64,000 nucleotides of DNA. Source: Paralvinella palmiformis. Its lineage: Eukaryota > Annelida > Polychaeta > Terebellida > Alvinellidae. The notes below the pieces were generated by a model that saw nothing but the letters and a program-made list of their open reading frames with translations, was not told where the DNA came from and made no database searches. Both the position numbers and the translations under genes were made by a program. Shown one piece after another: positions 11,406 to 24,575 of the stretch (positions are counted from its first letter, which is position 1; every line of letters begins with the position of its first letter). The DNA lies in contig JAODUP010000489.1 in the NCBI GenBank assembly GCA_025642065.1, positions 1 to 64,000 of the forward strand, given 5' to 3'.

Positions 11406-12527
11406 TCGGCTTCCCATAGTATTTACCCTTAATCCGGGATTTAAAATCCCTCATTTGCCAGTGATCGATCAACAGTAGTATACGATCAGCGTGAACTAAC
11501 TATAGATTGGTGTTATTGAAAACGAGGAATATCTGAGCTTCGGAACAATAATATGAATAAAACAAACAAGAAACTCTTATAGGATTATATGGCGAACATC
11601 AGTCAGCATATTGGAGGTGTGTACAATACTTTATACAACCATAGTATATAGCGCGCAGCTTAAACGCATACGTTGTGGTGATATAAAGATTCGAACATTA
11701 ATCTCTCATTTTATAAAAGAACTAGCACCAGATTGAACAAACCAGTTTGGAAAACAGTCTAGCAAAACTGGAAATAAATTAGATGGCAACACTTCACCAA
11801 CTGACACTGCACACACACACACGCACACATACACACATACATACATACACACTCCCAAACACGCACGCGTTTGTGTTGCTACTACTAATACATTGCTGTC
11901 TGGTATGAAATGCAAGACAGCCGCCCTGTTGAACTTGGAAATTCGGTGGAGACTTCAACCACTAGTTTGTCATCTAAGGCGCAGTAACTACTCCAGTATA
12001 TAGTATGATTATTAGATAAAGTCGAACAACATATCCTGATTGTGTCTCTTCGGCGAATAGATTCCCCGAAGGTCAGCAACCATTCCTCAAAAACATCTTC
12101 TGATGATAATTATGTTGAATGAATCTCCTAAACTGAATTTTGGTGATGAAAAATTTGTATCAAGTGTATAACATCAGAAATAATCGAACGCTATTCTCTT
12201 TTACTAAGACTTTACACCAACCGACATTCATGTTTCTTACAAGCATTTCCTTTCCAAATTTGATGATATGTCAAAAGTGTAATAAGTGCCAGTTCCTGGG
12301 GGAGGCGGGTGTCTCCACATGTTTTCTAAGTACAAATGTGTTGTGTTTTGTATTATTCGATAATGACAGCTAAGTGACAGCAATAAGAATCAATAATAAT
12401 AATTTTCTAGTATAACGGAGTTGTCAGTGTCTATCGATAGTAAGACTCCGACGACACCCAGGAATCACTTTCAGGAAGACAGACAGGTTCGCTATCTGCG
12501 TTCGTCTTCTTCCAGTAGAGTAGGACA

Positions 12528-12665
12528 CTCCGATGGCACAGTTGTTAGAGCACTGCACAACAAACCTTCAGGCTGTGTGTTCCAATCCGGCTCATACTTA
12601 TGTTTATGGGATGTTCCCTACGGAGTCTCCCCATCCCCATATATGTCAGGTACAGCCAACCAATC
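12528..12665 (+). mobile_element. SINE-2 copy
   Basis: tRNA-like head GGCACAGTTGTTAGAGCACTG, B-box remnant TTCCAATCC, then CTCATACTTATGTTTATGGG and the GTTCCCTACGGAGTC body. Matches copies at 50685, 58731 and 61993. Confidence 0.75.
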
Positions 12666-12892
12666 AATATACCAAAAGACCACAGAATTATATTATAGAA
12701 TATCACGTACTACTGTTTTGCAGGCAGGCAGTCAGACGAAATGAAAGTTGGGACAGCCTTCGGACACAGGCCGATCTGGATTCGAACTCGAATCTTAGAG
12801 GTTTATGGCATTAGCGGTTCAGTCACCAAGAAGCTGAAGTGGATTATCACCATGACCTTGTTTACAACATTATAATACAATTGACCATGACC

Positions 12893-13048
12893 TTGATTAC
12901 AGGTTCGAATGCGACTCATGCGTGTGTTTATGATATGTTTCGCTAGGAAGTCACCACTCGGCCATGTATCCCAGGAGTGATCAGAGGTGAGGTTAAACAA
13001 AGTGTTCACTCACGTACTCACTCCCTCATTCACCAACTCACTCAGCAA
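12893..13048 (+). mobile_element. SINE-2 copy, 5'-truncated, with CTCA tail
   Basis: Starts at GGTTCGAATGCGACTCAT, carries the GATATGTTTCGCTAGGAAGTC body and GGAGTGATCAGAG end, followed by imperfect ACTCACT repeats, as at 62140. Confidence 0.65.
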
Positions 13049-13759
13049 TGATTATTACTTGCATGAAAGAGGACTATCTCGTTATCTATTGCCTTTTACC
13101 TTTGTGTCATCTGATCACTTTCATGTCAACAGGTTTCGCGCCCTTCTCCTCCTTGCAGTTTCCTTTAGTAGTTCCCAAACGTCTGCTTGAAGGCTTTTTG
13201 GCGTGGTCACTCAGAGAAGATACCTGCTCAACACTCAGGCTCATGATAATTATAGTAGACAGTCACGTTAATGGCGTAAACCTGCCAAACATATCTCATA
13301 CTTCCAATGTAAAATGTAAATACTGCTGTTTTACGGTAATTTGTGCACACGTGGTAAGCTGATTGGGCCAAGGAGTTCCTACGGCAAAAATGCGAAGTGA
13401 AAGATGAAACACTCTCTAGTATTAGTCCGGCCGGGATTTGATCGCATGTGCTAGAAGTCTATCACGAACAACGCCTTCAATGACGATCGCGGCAAGCCAC
13501 AGAATAGTCAAACCAGATTGTTCAATTTACAGAAATAAACAATTATTGAGAGGAAAAACAACAACCACTTATCTACCGTATCTAAACCATCTTCCCATAC
13601 TATTAATTAGAGTCGTCTGGAAATAGAATAAATACGATAGGAATTGTACATGAGAGAGCTCGTACTTACCTACGCACACACACACAAGCACACACACACA
13701 CACAGAATAATTTTGCGAATACATAGACAGACAAACAAATAAGCACGCAAACACATTCG

Positions 13760-13821
<62 letters not shown>
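13760..13821. repeat. (AT)n microsatellite
   Basis: About 30 TA units. Confidence 0.95.
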
Positions 13822-13824
<3 letters not shown>

Positions 13825-14416
13825 AGTTTGTATTAAGCAATTATACTATTTAGAATCAAAATAGGTGGTCACAAATCGTAATAAGAGAATATACTGTGAC
13901 TAAGTGAGTGCATGTTTTCAGACTCGACACTTGTCACACCTTAGAGATATGGCTGAAGTAAATGGTAAAGCGACTTATGGCCTACACCTGGCTGTGCCCA
14001 ATAGTCGATATCCAGAGGTCTTCATCACAAATTTCAACAACAAGGCCCACCCTATAGATGATTTTCTTTTCTTTATTTGATGTCGATTAAACAAAAACAA
14101 GCACTAAATAGTAAATGGAGTATTTAATTTGGTCCTATTTAATACTATACATATTGTGTATAATTCTTTTCCAGTGCCTCAGGCATGAAGTTGTTGATAT
14201 TTATACTTAGTTCTGTCTGTCTGTCTGTCTGTCCGTCCGTCCGTCCGTCCGTCTTTTCAACATTTTACATGTGTTAAAATTATGTATTATGAATGTTGAA
14301 ATAAACGAATTGAATTGAATTATCTATCTGTCTGTGATCTCTCTCTCTACACAAGAACAGCATTTAAGTTTTCATTTCACATTGGGACGTTACTAAAGAT
14401 AATATTAGATGAGATA

Positions 14417-14580
14417 AGAATGTTTTAAAGGTGTAAAATATTGACTGAGATTGTTATATAATGTTTACTCATCGATAAGTAAATATTGGATAATTTGTAT
14501 ATGTTATGATCTAACAACAGATAAATAATTAATGTTCTCGTATCATTTATATTAAAACAGACGCCACACACATACACACA
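14417..14580. repeat. Dispersed repeat A, copy 1
   Basis: About 160 bp shared with 30034-30190, including CATCGATA, a common block CTAACAACAGATAAATAATTA and TATCATTTATA. Both copies end in CACACA. Class unknown. Confidence 0.7.
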
Positions 14581-16135
14581 CACAAACACACATGGGGAGG
14601 GGGGTATCTCGATTTTATCTAGGCTAACGTAATGGTGATTTTGATCAAGGAAATATTTGCAGTCAATAGTTGATGCAATACAAATTCTTTTTACATAAAA
14701 AGATACTCTCCTTGTCCATGTTTAACATACAGCTGGTTTTTAAATTAAAAAAAGAGGTTATATGTTTATGTATTTTGGCTTTAATAAGTTTTGTGTTTTC
14801 AACGAAACACTTTCCCAGAATTGTCTACCGTTATTTGTATTATAATTTGCGCATTTATCACGTAAATAAGCATCGGTATTCTTTCTTAAGGTGGTAATAA
14901 GATTATATTACGTTTTGTATGTCTTCCGGTTACAATTTCTATTACATTTGTCATATTCATATTTCATCATATCACTTACATCTGTAGCTTTTCCTACTTA
15001 GCCACTCTTGTAAGATCCTGTTTAAAAAATAAATGTTATAACCTCTGTCTATACTCTCACACAAGGACCACCTCCGTGATCCAATCAAATAATCAGTCAC
15101 CGATCACCTTATTACTGTATCTGAGAAATATTTGAGCTTATTTAAATTGTAACAACCAGGGCAGTAACTGATCTCTGCATGAAGATTTCTCACTTTTGAC
15201 TTTCACATCAAAACGATTTGGCAACATACAGGTTTCTAATAGTGTTTAATTGAAATCACCATTAATATAAACCATATATCTTTTTCATTTAAGAAACTCA
15301 AACGTGTCATAACGGCCACATTGCTTTTTTTAGTCGATATAACTTCCAATCCCAACATTATGATTGTCCATAATATTATGTTTTTTGTCGGTTTTCTTAA
15401 TCTGCGACTCATTAATCTACTGACCATATTAGAATGAATTGGTAGAGCTTTTTGTTTTTCCCGATTTATAGATAAAACACGTTTTTATCATGTTAGTTCC
15501 TGTTTTTAAATTGATCTATTCAACGAATGGAAATGCCAGTATTTTAATACAAATCTGTTGTGTTTTGTATTCGTCACAATATTCTTCGTTAATTCCTTAA
15601 GATGCGGTATATAGAGGGTTGGATTTGATGGATTGGATTGTTGTTGTTGTTGTTGTATTGGGTGTGATCGTTGTTCGGAGATATCCTCGTGATCGATTAT
15701 CACAATTTCGTATAATCCATGTTCATAAATTGTTCATATATTATTGGTTTGTACGACAGGGTTTTATTGAAAACCCCAGCAGTGCATCTTTTTATAAGAT
15801 GCATCTTCTCAGATGAAAGACACTTATAGTTGACATTAGATAGGTTAAAGCCAATTCTATTAAAACACTTCAGCTTTATTTCCAAATCATTCGACATATT
15901 TCGCCATTTCGTCATGAAGCGAGGTCAAAGATTAAACACCATTTAAATATTGCCCGGCTGGAGTTTGCAACCAGGAACAATAAGTGTGGCCATTCGCACT
16001 ATCATTTAAGCCATGGAGACAATTATAATTTTCGTGTGATACTGTGTTTAAGTCTATCGATAATTTAATGGCAATGTGACATTTATATTATTTCGATGGG
16101 AAGAAGGTCAACTTGCTCAAACACCTTAAAATATT

Positions 16136-16400
16136 TTGTTCCGAGCATTCAATCAGTCTGGTACTATTGCATCACGCATTAAGTGTCATTCAACCATTAT
16201 ATTGTATCTAGGCACAATAAAGGCTACTCGATTCCCCACGGAAATTTGGAATGCCGCCATCACATTATCAAGAATTGTGGTATTAGACTGTAATAAGGCG
16301 TTTGACATTGTGCCGCACAACAAGCTGGCCACCAAAATGTGACGCTATAAGATTTATGGCAAAACTAACCGGCGGAAGTTTTACTCTCTGAAGAACTATC
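16136..16400 (+). mobile_element. LINE reverse-transcriptase fragment
   Basis: Translation around 16265-16342 reads VVLDCNKAFDIVPHNKLATK, matching the DFSKAFDTVPH motif of non-LTR reverse transcriptases. It is followed by a stop and RYKIYGKT, as in the YGI.G segment. Heavily decayed. Confidence 0.7.
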
Positions 16401-17225
16401 ACCTATAATTTGTTATACCTGGTATATCCTCACAAATTCGTAATCGTATCCAAAAAAAAAACTACGATCGTTATTTTATTTATATTTACTCGATGGGTAT
16501 GTAATCCAAAGAATACAGTTCAATACTTTTTGAAAGAATCGTTTTGGCATATTGCGCAGCACAATCAATATTTCAACTAAGAGTGCATGATTGAATTTTG
16601 CATTGTACATTTACTTGTAAATTACAAAATATATTTTCACGTTTATTATTGACTGAGCTATGTAAATAGCAATCTTCTTTCTTACCAGAATAATAAAAAT
16701 CTTATTTATTTCTTTCGGTTAATGTGTCCTTTCTGCATTATTGACTTACATATTTTAAGTGTCATTTATATATTGAAGGATGATTGATATTCAAGTTTCC
16801 TGTGAAAAATCTCATAAGATGGCAGACGAAGAACGATTGCTTAGCCCCATGACCGGTTAAGCCTGGGACATATGATCTATCTGTGTGGTCAATAGGGAAA
16901 TGGGATGATTGGGCTGAGATACAATTAAACCTGCAACCGTCATGTGACTTATCTCGAAATGGAGATACCTGCGACAATATCTGACTATATGACTTGGGAC
17001 GACTTTCTAAGGGACACTAATTCACTCAGGTATTATACCATTCGCAGCTTTACAATCTCTTAGTAAAACCTTGAAATAGATACGTTGTCTAATAGGCAGC
17101 CAAAGGTAGTTTTTTTTTAGAATCGGCATGATAGGATGATATTTTAGAGTAGTTGTCACCAACTAAAAGCAATTGATGTTATAATCAGATATGTTATATA
17201 ACCTGCAGCTACAACAGTGGAAATA

Positions 17226-17285
17226 TTGGCTAAATGTCCGTTGGCTAAGTGTCCGTTGGCTAAATGTCCGTTGGCTAAATGTCCC
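17226..17285. repeat. 15-bp tandem repeat, 4 copies
   Basis: Four units of TTGGCTAAATGTCCG with one base change. Confidence 0.9.
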
Positions 17286-17919
17286 GGATTCTCTGGCGCC
17301 ATATCATTAATAGATTTATAAGTTACTAACAAAATCTTGAAATGGTAGCCAATGTAGTATTTGAAGAATTGGAGTGATATGATATATGACCTAAAATAGT
17401 AGATCTACCACATTTTATTACATTTTCTGGCAAATGTAATGTTTCTGCAGCCATATAACATCGTGAATATTTGGTGTGCCTGTTTGCCTTTGCGGCCGCC
17501 CTGACGTTTGTGCAGAAATTATATTCTATGATTTCTAAACAGTGCATTTGACGCTGCCCACTAATTAGTCCATCAGATGATCCAGTTTCTAATATTTAGG
17601 GACCTATGTGCAGCCCAACGCGCTTGCGTATTACGCTTGGCATTGCTTTCGAACGTTCAAATAAAAGCTTGAACAGAATCTTGTTACACGAATCCGGACT
17701 TGGTCACTATTTATTTCTCATAATACGGAGCTGCCAACCATTACGATTTCTGCCGAATCATTACGATTTTCAATTCTTCATTACGCCATTAAGCCCGAAC
17801 TCTAAAAACTACGGTAAATCCACCTCTTCCTGTAATAGTTATATGCCGTGTAGTCCTGTCACTGTCTCCAATGCTTAGCCACACATTGCATCACACAGCT
17901 TTAGCACTAAACCAGCAAA

Positions 17920-18172
17920 CTGGAATGGTCCATTTTTTCAAGAGGGCCCGGAATTTTGTAGGGGTGGCAGGTTATAACTTATACCTATGCTAGAGATTCC
18001 ATTTGAATCCAGATGGAAATTTTGATGATCCAGACTATATAAAGGTTGACATCAAATTAAATTGATCCATTTTCCCAGGAGGGGCCGGAAATTTGTGCGC
18101 GTGATTTGTTTTACCTATGCAGGAGATTCCATTCGAATCCAGATGGTAATTTGGATGATCCAGATATATGTT
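17920..18172. repeat. Two-copy direct repeat, ~130 bp
   Basis: Both halves share GGTCCATTTT/GATCCATTTT, GGGCCCGGAATTTTG/GGGGCCGGAAATTTG, ACCTATGC and GAGATTCCATT.GAATCCAG. Confidence 0.7.
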
Positions 18173-18253
18173 TGAGCGGGATTACGATAGCGGGTGATGA
18201 AACGACCTAGATCTAGATCGCGCACACATTAATATCGAAGGTGAATATAATAG

Positions 18254-18892
18254 TTAAAGGGATGGTCCGCCTTCATTTCAAATTTTCAAAACTAATACAG
18301 CTCTGCTCACAAATATAATAAATGATGTTAAAATGCGTAAACGACCACCCACACATTAAATAATCCAGTTCAAAGTGTTGATTTATCGACTTTGAATGGC
18401 CTGTGAGCGCGGCCATCTTTAAGTTAGACAGAGACCGAAAGCAGACGTCACTTGAAAGCAGCCGTTTGACAGGAAGTCTGTAGAGCCCGTACAAGAGCAT
18501 GTAAACAAGTGTGAGAAAAGAATTATCCCAGAACAAAACGCAATTATATTGTTAAAATTACGTCATAAATTACATACAACCATATCATTTTGAGCCAGAA
18601 GCAACTTTAGAAGAGGAAGATGATTAAAAATGGCTGAGATATTAACGCTCAAGAGAAACTATAATCAGCATAGACAGGGCTCATATGACGTCAGAGCATT
18701 TGAGTCGTCTCGTTCCGGCCTTCGAAACTGGCTTCCGGTGCAGCCGTAATGGCGCCCCTCCAATATTTTAAAATATTTCCCTCTATCTATGATATCAGGT
18801 ATATTTCGTAATTATTATTGTGGAGTTTTTGGTAACTGTTCTAAGCATTACATATTTAAGAAATATTTTCTGAGTGTTAACTGTCCCTTCAA
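18254..18892. mobile_element. TIR-bearing dispersed element B, copy 1
   Basis: Starts TTAAAGGGATGGTCCGCC and ends AACTGTCCCTTCAA, imperfect inverted termini. Its 639 bp are collinear with 34375-34989. No coding capacity, so a non-autonomous DNA transposon is likely. TTAA at the ends hints at a TTAA target site, but the superfamily is not assigned. Confidence 0.7.
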
Positions 18893-18952
18893 TGTACATA
18901 CAGTTACTCACTCAACTTTCTACCTTTCAATGTTGTATTTATATAAGATGAT

Positions 18953-19100
<148 letters not shown>

Positions 19101-19254
19101 CATGTCATGTTTATTGATTGTAGAAGCGAGTATCACATAACGGTGATCCAGGAACTGGTACCACCAAAAGAAGACATGTGAGAGATGGTCACAGTGTCTC
19201 TAGTGGCGACTCTAATTAAGTGTGGAATATATTCTAAACTAATTTTTGTCTGCC

Positions 19255-19720
19255 AGGTAGGTGGTGAGCTGGTAGAGGCCTATGACAAAGGTGTCCAAAG
19301 CATCATTACTTACCATTTTCCGTCTTGTTCGAAAATAATTGCGTTGAGATCCGAAGTTCCTTGGTACTCCGATAGGATTATATCTGCTAAGAAAATTCGC
19401 AAACTCTTTAAATAAACGAATACACCATTATTCCAGGAGAAGAAGCGTTTCTAATTTAGAAAGATAGAGGACTGTAGAAGAGATCTAAGGAAACTTCAAT
19501 GTAACAAGGAATTTGATGAGCAGCAATTCAAATGTCAATCTTACACATTTTAACACTGCTGAATTCCTGGCGGACAAGTTTTGCAATTTCTTCACGACAA
19601 AAACAATAATCATCAGGAATAAGATAATTTCTGATTCCCCAAATAATACTTGCGATATCGGGATGGATACTGATTTATATATAATGGGAAAATGCTCAAG
19701 TTGACGTCATGCAAAAAAAT
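19255..19720 (+). mobile_element. LINE fragment, region before the RT domain
   Basis: Frames encode VPWYSDRIISAKKIRKLFK (the PWY..EI..AK.RRR.LE segment between endonuclease and RT in CR1/L2-type LINEs), then after a break FNTAEFLADKFCNFFTTKT, equivalent to the ADxFxxFF segment. Frameshifts and stops are present. Confidence 0.65.
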
Positions 19721-20639
19721 CATAAAGTCTCCGAATAAGTCATAGTGATTTAGATGCATCGACTATTCGGATTTTGAAAAAATATGTGAATCAACTTCTG
19801 CCACTGATAACGTCATTATAAATAGGTCACTAGCCGAGTCAGTGATGGCATCGTGTTTCAAACAAGCCGCCATAAGTTCGCTGCTTAAGAGGTTTAGTCC
19901 TTGAGCCCGATAGCTTCCGCCACCCTAATGGTGCACCCCCACTCGGAACCTCTCCCAACATGAAAAATGGATGCCACCATCACCAAATTGGGATGGACTA
20001 CTTGTGTGGTGTCATTTTCAAAATGGCGTCAGTGAAATTAGCGAAATTACGTTTTTGCCATATTTTGACTTTCATGATAAGTAGATAATTGCTCATAGGC
20101 TTTAGGCCTTCATTATTATATACGTAATTTAGCCTTGTGTTATTTAATACCTGTCGACCATCTTGGAATTCAGAATGGCTGCCAATATTGACAGATTTCG
20201 TATTGTTGTCAGTTATAACTACATAATAACACATTTCATTATGTGGCATTTAACATCAAAATTAACATATTTTGAAATAAAAACATTTATCCAAAGTTAA
20301 AATACGATCTTACTCCTTCAAATCATCCCACAAAACAAACGCTAAACGATTGAAGGAAAACCCAGTTTCATTAGAAGTGAAGTATAATGAAAAGAAATAA
20401 TATGATGGTCATCACAAATGAAGTGAGTTATTGTCACAACTACTGCACTAAAGAATAATTGTCAGTACAAATTTTCTTAAAGGGATAGTCTGGTTAATCA
20501 GTTCACACGATAAACACAACCTGTGATATCTGTGCAAGTGTTAATTCATCTCCAGTATTATCACAGACATATATCTCCATATATTTACCTCTTAATAACA
20601 ATACAGCAATCACCTGGATCCGCTCATTGTTAATAAATA

Positions 20640-21340
20640 GATTTCAATCAATAAAAATATGAAACTGTTTTTCAAAGGCAGCGCCTTTGTTTTGCGGTGT
20701 TCTCCAATGCTCTGTTCTTGGACCGCTACTGTTTACTCTGCATACCACACCACTAATCTCTCTCATTCACAGCCAAAAATTAGACTATCATTTATATGAA
20801 GATGACACCCAAATATACACATATTTATCCGCAGCAGATATCTAAGGATGTTCTAAAACTTCAGTGTGTTCAGAATTGCTTAGCTATGGTTGTCACACGG
20901 TCTCTTCGGTTTCCCCATTTTGTCTTACTTCCTGTCCAATCTCGCATCATTTTCGAACTCCCTACCATTGCTTATCAAACTCTTTCTTCTGGAGAACCTT
21001 CATATCTGTCCAGAGAGCTCCGTTCGTCTGGTTTTCACTTTTTGTCTGTTCCCAGAGTTAAAACCTATGCTGGGACTTGTGCTTTTTCAGTTGCTGCCCC
21101 TACTCTTTGGAATTCACTCCCTGAACATGTTAAGTCATCAAATAGCATAGTTTCTTTTCCATCACCATTTGAAAACTTACCCTTTTCAGACTTGCTTATC
21201 CTTCATAAGTTTCCACTCCATCTGATCATTTGTTGACGAACTTTGCATTGTACCTGGACTATGAGTTTGCCCAACCCCTGTACTAGGTGCGCCATTGAAC
21301 TCGATTCTTTTCGAGGATATTGGCGCAATAGAAATTTTGT
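20640..21340 (+). mobile_element. CR1/L2-like LINE 3' end with RT core
   Basis: 20696 onward encodes GVLQCSVLGPLLF (GVPQGSVLGPLLF motif) and in frame HLYEDDTQIY (the YADD box as YEDD, both Asp kept). An internal deletion joins this to the C-terminal region LKLQCVQNCLA... and AFSVAAPTLWNSLPEHVK, then a non-coding 3' tail with TTGTACCTGGACTATGAG. The last part is nearly the same as 32776-33310. Confidence 0.85.
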
Positions 21341-21597
21341 AATTATTAGTAATGCTTCAAAATAATAAAATACTGCAGTTGTCAGTTCGCAAACTTTCCT
21401 TGCTCATCACGAGTTACGCATGAACTGATAATAACGATCTAAGTATATATAATCTACATAATCACATCTAAATCATTCCGCAGTATTGTCACACATGTAA
21501 GGCTAAGTATCAACTTCTCACATAATTTGCAGTAGTCGAAATATAATAAATAAACTGTAATATTCAAACGCACAATAATTTGGATTGAAGAATCATT

Positions 21598-21752
21598 GTC
21601 CTATATCTGGCCTTCCCTTCATCTCCAAACTTACTGAAAAGGCAGTAGCAAGTAATAGCGCTCAGTGGACTCTGCGGCCATTATCAGTCTGCTTATCGTA
21701 GAAACTAATCTTTTGAAAGTACACAGTGACATCGCTGAGGCTCTTGATGAAT
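21598..21752 (+). mobile_element. LINE fragment, RT N-terminal motifs
   Basis: Encodes SGLPFISKLTEKAVAS and, after a small deletion, a QSAYRR...LLKVHSDIAEALDE-like stretch, conserved in L2/CR1 RTs. Because it lies downstream of the RT 3' end at 20640, it must be a separate copy. Confidence 0.65.
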
Positions 21753-22245
21753 GATCCATGATCTATTCGGTTTTTTATTTATTCGATAACCCGACAACGG
21801 AACTCTGTATGTTTCAGCCTTATTCGTCATCATTTTGGTATAGCACACAGATCCGTTTTAGAACCAAAGAATTGTTAATCGGCATAAGTTCATTGTTTAA
21901 GCCATGTGATAAATGGGATGATGTATTTTCCTCATATAAACTGAGCAGCTTCGCATTAAGTTAAGATCCAGTTATATATAATGGTGCCTGTCTGTGAGAA
22001 ATATACGGCTTGTATTAGATAATAGTCTAGGAAAGGAAGAGCAGGTGGTGACTTCTCTATTTAAATCTTGTTATTATCAAATAATAAACACGCGGCTTAC
22101 ATAAACAATGAGACATGCAAGACTTGTCCAAGCCCTTATCTTTTCTCGACTTAACAAAGGCAATCCATTGTTATATAATATTCATTTCTCTGACAAAGCG
22201 CTTACAATCAGTGCAAAACTGTGATCCATTTCTGGACAATGCTGT

Positions 22246-22346
22246 AAATTATAGATTTTTATATACAAACAAATAAATTATAGATTTTTATATACAAACA
22301 AACAAATTATAGATTTTTATATACAAACAAATAAATTATAGATTGT
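22246..22346. repeat. 29-bp tandem repeat, 3.5 copies
   Basis: AAATTATAGATTTTTATATA recurs at 22246, 22275, 22304 and 22333 (last one partial). Confidence 0.92.
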
Positions 22347-22550
22347 TTCAAAAGAAACGAATTAAATGTGACTAAACTAGCCTATACGTAGTTTAGGAAA
22401 AATTAATATTGAATAATAACGGAATACAATTTTCGATAATCATTGTATTAATGAGACACAGTAGACTCTCGTGTGGCAAATATGCGCTAAACAGCCACAA
22501 TTATTCGAAAACACTACATCTTACTTTAGCTCGAATATTTCACCAGAGAA

Positions 22551-22585
<35 letters not shown>

Positions 22586-22699
22586 TCTTGTTTCAAGAAA
22601 CGCGACGCGCCGCTCTAGTTATGTTGCTTTTCAGCTACCGTAGTTTATAGCACGAGCAGGCTAAGTAAGATGCGATGCGATCCAGAGGTTTATACGAAC

Positions 22700-22864
22700 G
22701 ACAGCGCACCCTGGTGGCGTGTTCCGTAAGAAGCTGGAACGCCCCCTAAACAAAGCTGTGTCAGCCAGTGTACGCAGAGACAGCTACGAGATAGGAGCAG
22801 TTCGAGCTGACATTGACTGATATAGTACTAGAGATAAAGGTCGCGTTCGCGTACTCGAGAATCG
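22700..22864 (+). other. Possible non-coding first exon/promoter of VSP
   Basis: The exon holding the VSP start has an acceptor at 23720-23721 before its 5' UTR, so an upstream non-coding exon must exist. The nearest strong consensus donor is CG|GTAAGT at 22864/22865, in a moderately GC-rich stretch. The 5' limit is a guess. Confidence 0.3.
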
Positions 22865-23440
22865 GTAAGTAGCGTCCTAGATGGGCGCATCGGGAAGATA
22901 AAAGCAACAATGGGATATATATTCTAAACGTCGCGATATTTACGACTGCGTGTGAGTTTGTTTCGCGGTCTGCATATGTGTATACTGCGTCTCAATATAT
23001 ATGCGTTGTGTACGTTTGTCCAGTGGCTGTACGTTGTACTTATTAAACAAACTGCGGCAAAGGAAGGAAATATCGGACCAGCTCCCGGGTGACTGGGTAC
23101 GGTCAGTCCACTTCTCCGTGGCGTGACTACTCTTAGCCTTTTTTTATCATTTCCGTGTTTAATAGAGCCATCAATATATGATCCGATAGTGACAGTTCTG
23201 TTGTACGTATAGTCTAGTACTCGTAGGCGCTGTTTAGAAACAGAAATGCGGTTATCTCGTAACATCTCGGGGCTAAGATAAAACTACTGCATTAGTTTTG
23301 TGTATTTCCAATCAAGCGAGCTAGCCTACACATGACAGCATTGTCCGCTTGTTGTTCTGTGACCGACATATACGAAAGATGTGGCGAATATATGTGATAA
23401 CACACACACACACGCACACACACAGTATTAACTAGCACGT

Positions 23441-23590
23441 TTAGGGGTGACTACCTGGCCCGACCTATAGATTTCTATAGGCATCTGAGTTCAAATCCTA
23501 GCTGGGGCTGTCTGAGGGATGTTTGATCTTCATTATTTTCGTATTATTACTTTTGGAGGTCGCTAGATCTATTTAGGGATTTTTCCGTGT
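23441..23590 (+). mobile_element. SINE-1 copy
   Basis: B box GAGTTCAAATCC, then TCTGAGGGATGTTTGATCTTC and TTTGGAGGTCGCTAG, the body shared with 29357, 44550 and 49538. Its end runs into a (GT)n tract. Confidence 0.7.
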
Positions 23591-23721
23591 GTGTGTGTGT
23601 GTGTGTGTATGTTGATCCCTAAATAAACACACACACACACACATGATGGAACTGGCTAAGTGCAACAAGACCCAAACATATATATAGACCTGTCTTTATA
23701 TAAGATGTTTTCCTATTGTAG

Positions 23722-24081
23722 ATAACTTCGAGAAGACCGATAGGAGGAAATCGGCATCATCTGTCTGGAAATGGCAGAAAACTACCAAAGATTTGTCGAT
23801 GCTGACACAGAGATAATTCTGAATGAAAATGACGACTGTCAAAATGACCTCGAAATGTCCAGCCCAGACGGCATTAATAGGAAGGGAGTCACTTCTCGAC
23901 TTGGTAACTCACGGAATGACGACATAGGACCGGCGAATAATAAACCGGAAGATGACGCCACGCATAGTACGAAATATAGACAGCTAGCTAACGAAAATGA
24001 AACAGAATCACAGGTTATTATCCCATCTGAACACCAGGAACTTGACATAGCGGAAAAAACTGAAGCAGTTTCTGGAATTCG
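23722..24081 (+). CDS. VSP: VSP exon 1 (5' UTR 23722-23770, then N-terminus)
   Basis: Acceptor TTGTAG ends at 23721; donor GTATGA starts at 24082. Coding starts at 23771. Encodes a hydrophilic, acidic cytosolic N-terminus with no membrane segment. Phase 2 exit. An (AT)n tract begins about 35 bp into the intron. Confidence 0.9.
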
Positions 24082-24110
24082 GTATGACAAATTATTCCTA
24101 CATACATACG

Positions 24111-24156
<46 letters not shown>

Positions 24157-24538
24157 AGAATACAATATTTGCACTATTCATCAGGGTACTAAATTCAGGA
24201 TAACCAACTTTTCATACTGACATGCGTTATCTTATAACATACATGCGTAACGGATGGGTGGATATTATTGTTCCACTTTCAGCCTTCTCCGCTGTGAATT
24301 ACGCCGCTTTGTGGATCATTTGGCGTTCCGGATTTTTACCGTTCTTCTCGTTCTTCTGGATCTTATTGCCGTCATAGTAGATCTGTCAAAAAATGATACT
24401 AACCGACCGTTGGAGATCCTGTCGTTGACCATAATAACATACTTCGTGCTGGAATTCTCCCTTCGTCTTATAGCACATGGGTAACGGTTTCTATTTATAC
24501 ATTGTACTTGATTATTAACAAACATAAACACACACACA

Positions 24539-24575
<37 letters not shown>

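Larger units (their letters stand above)
11406..16135. other. Intergenic DNA with SINEs and simple repeats
   Basis: No gene recognised. Holds two SINE-2 copies, CA and AT tracts, (GTCT)n(GTCC)n at 14213-14253 and one dispersed repeat. Confidence 0.5.

Noticed and set aside
22924..23265. 113-codon minus-strand ORF upstream of VSP
   Set aside because: No recognisable domain or hydrophobic pattern and no supporting context; length is within chance for this GC-richer stretch.
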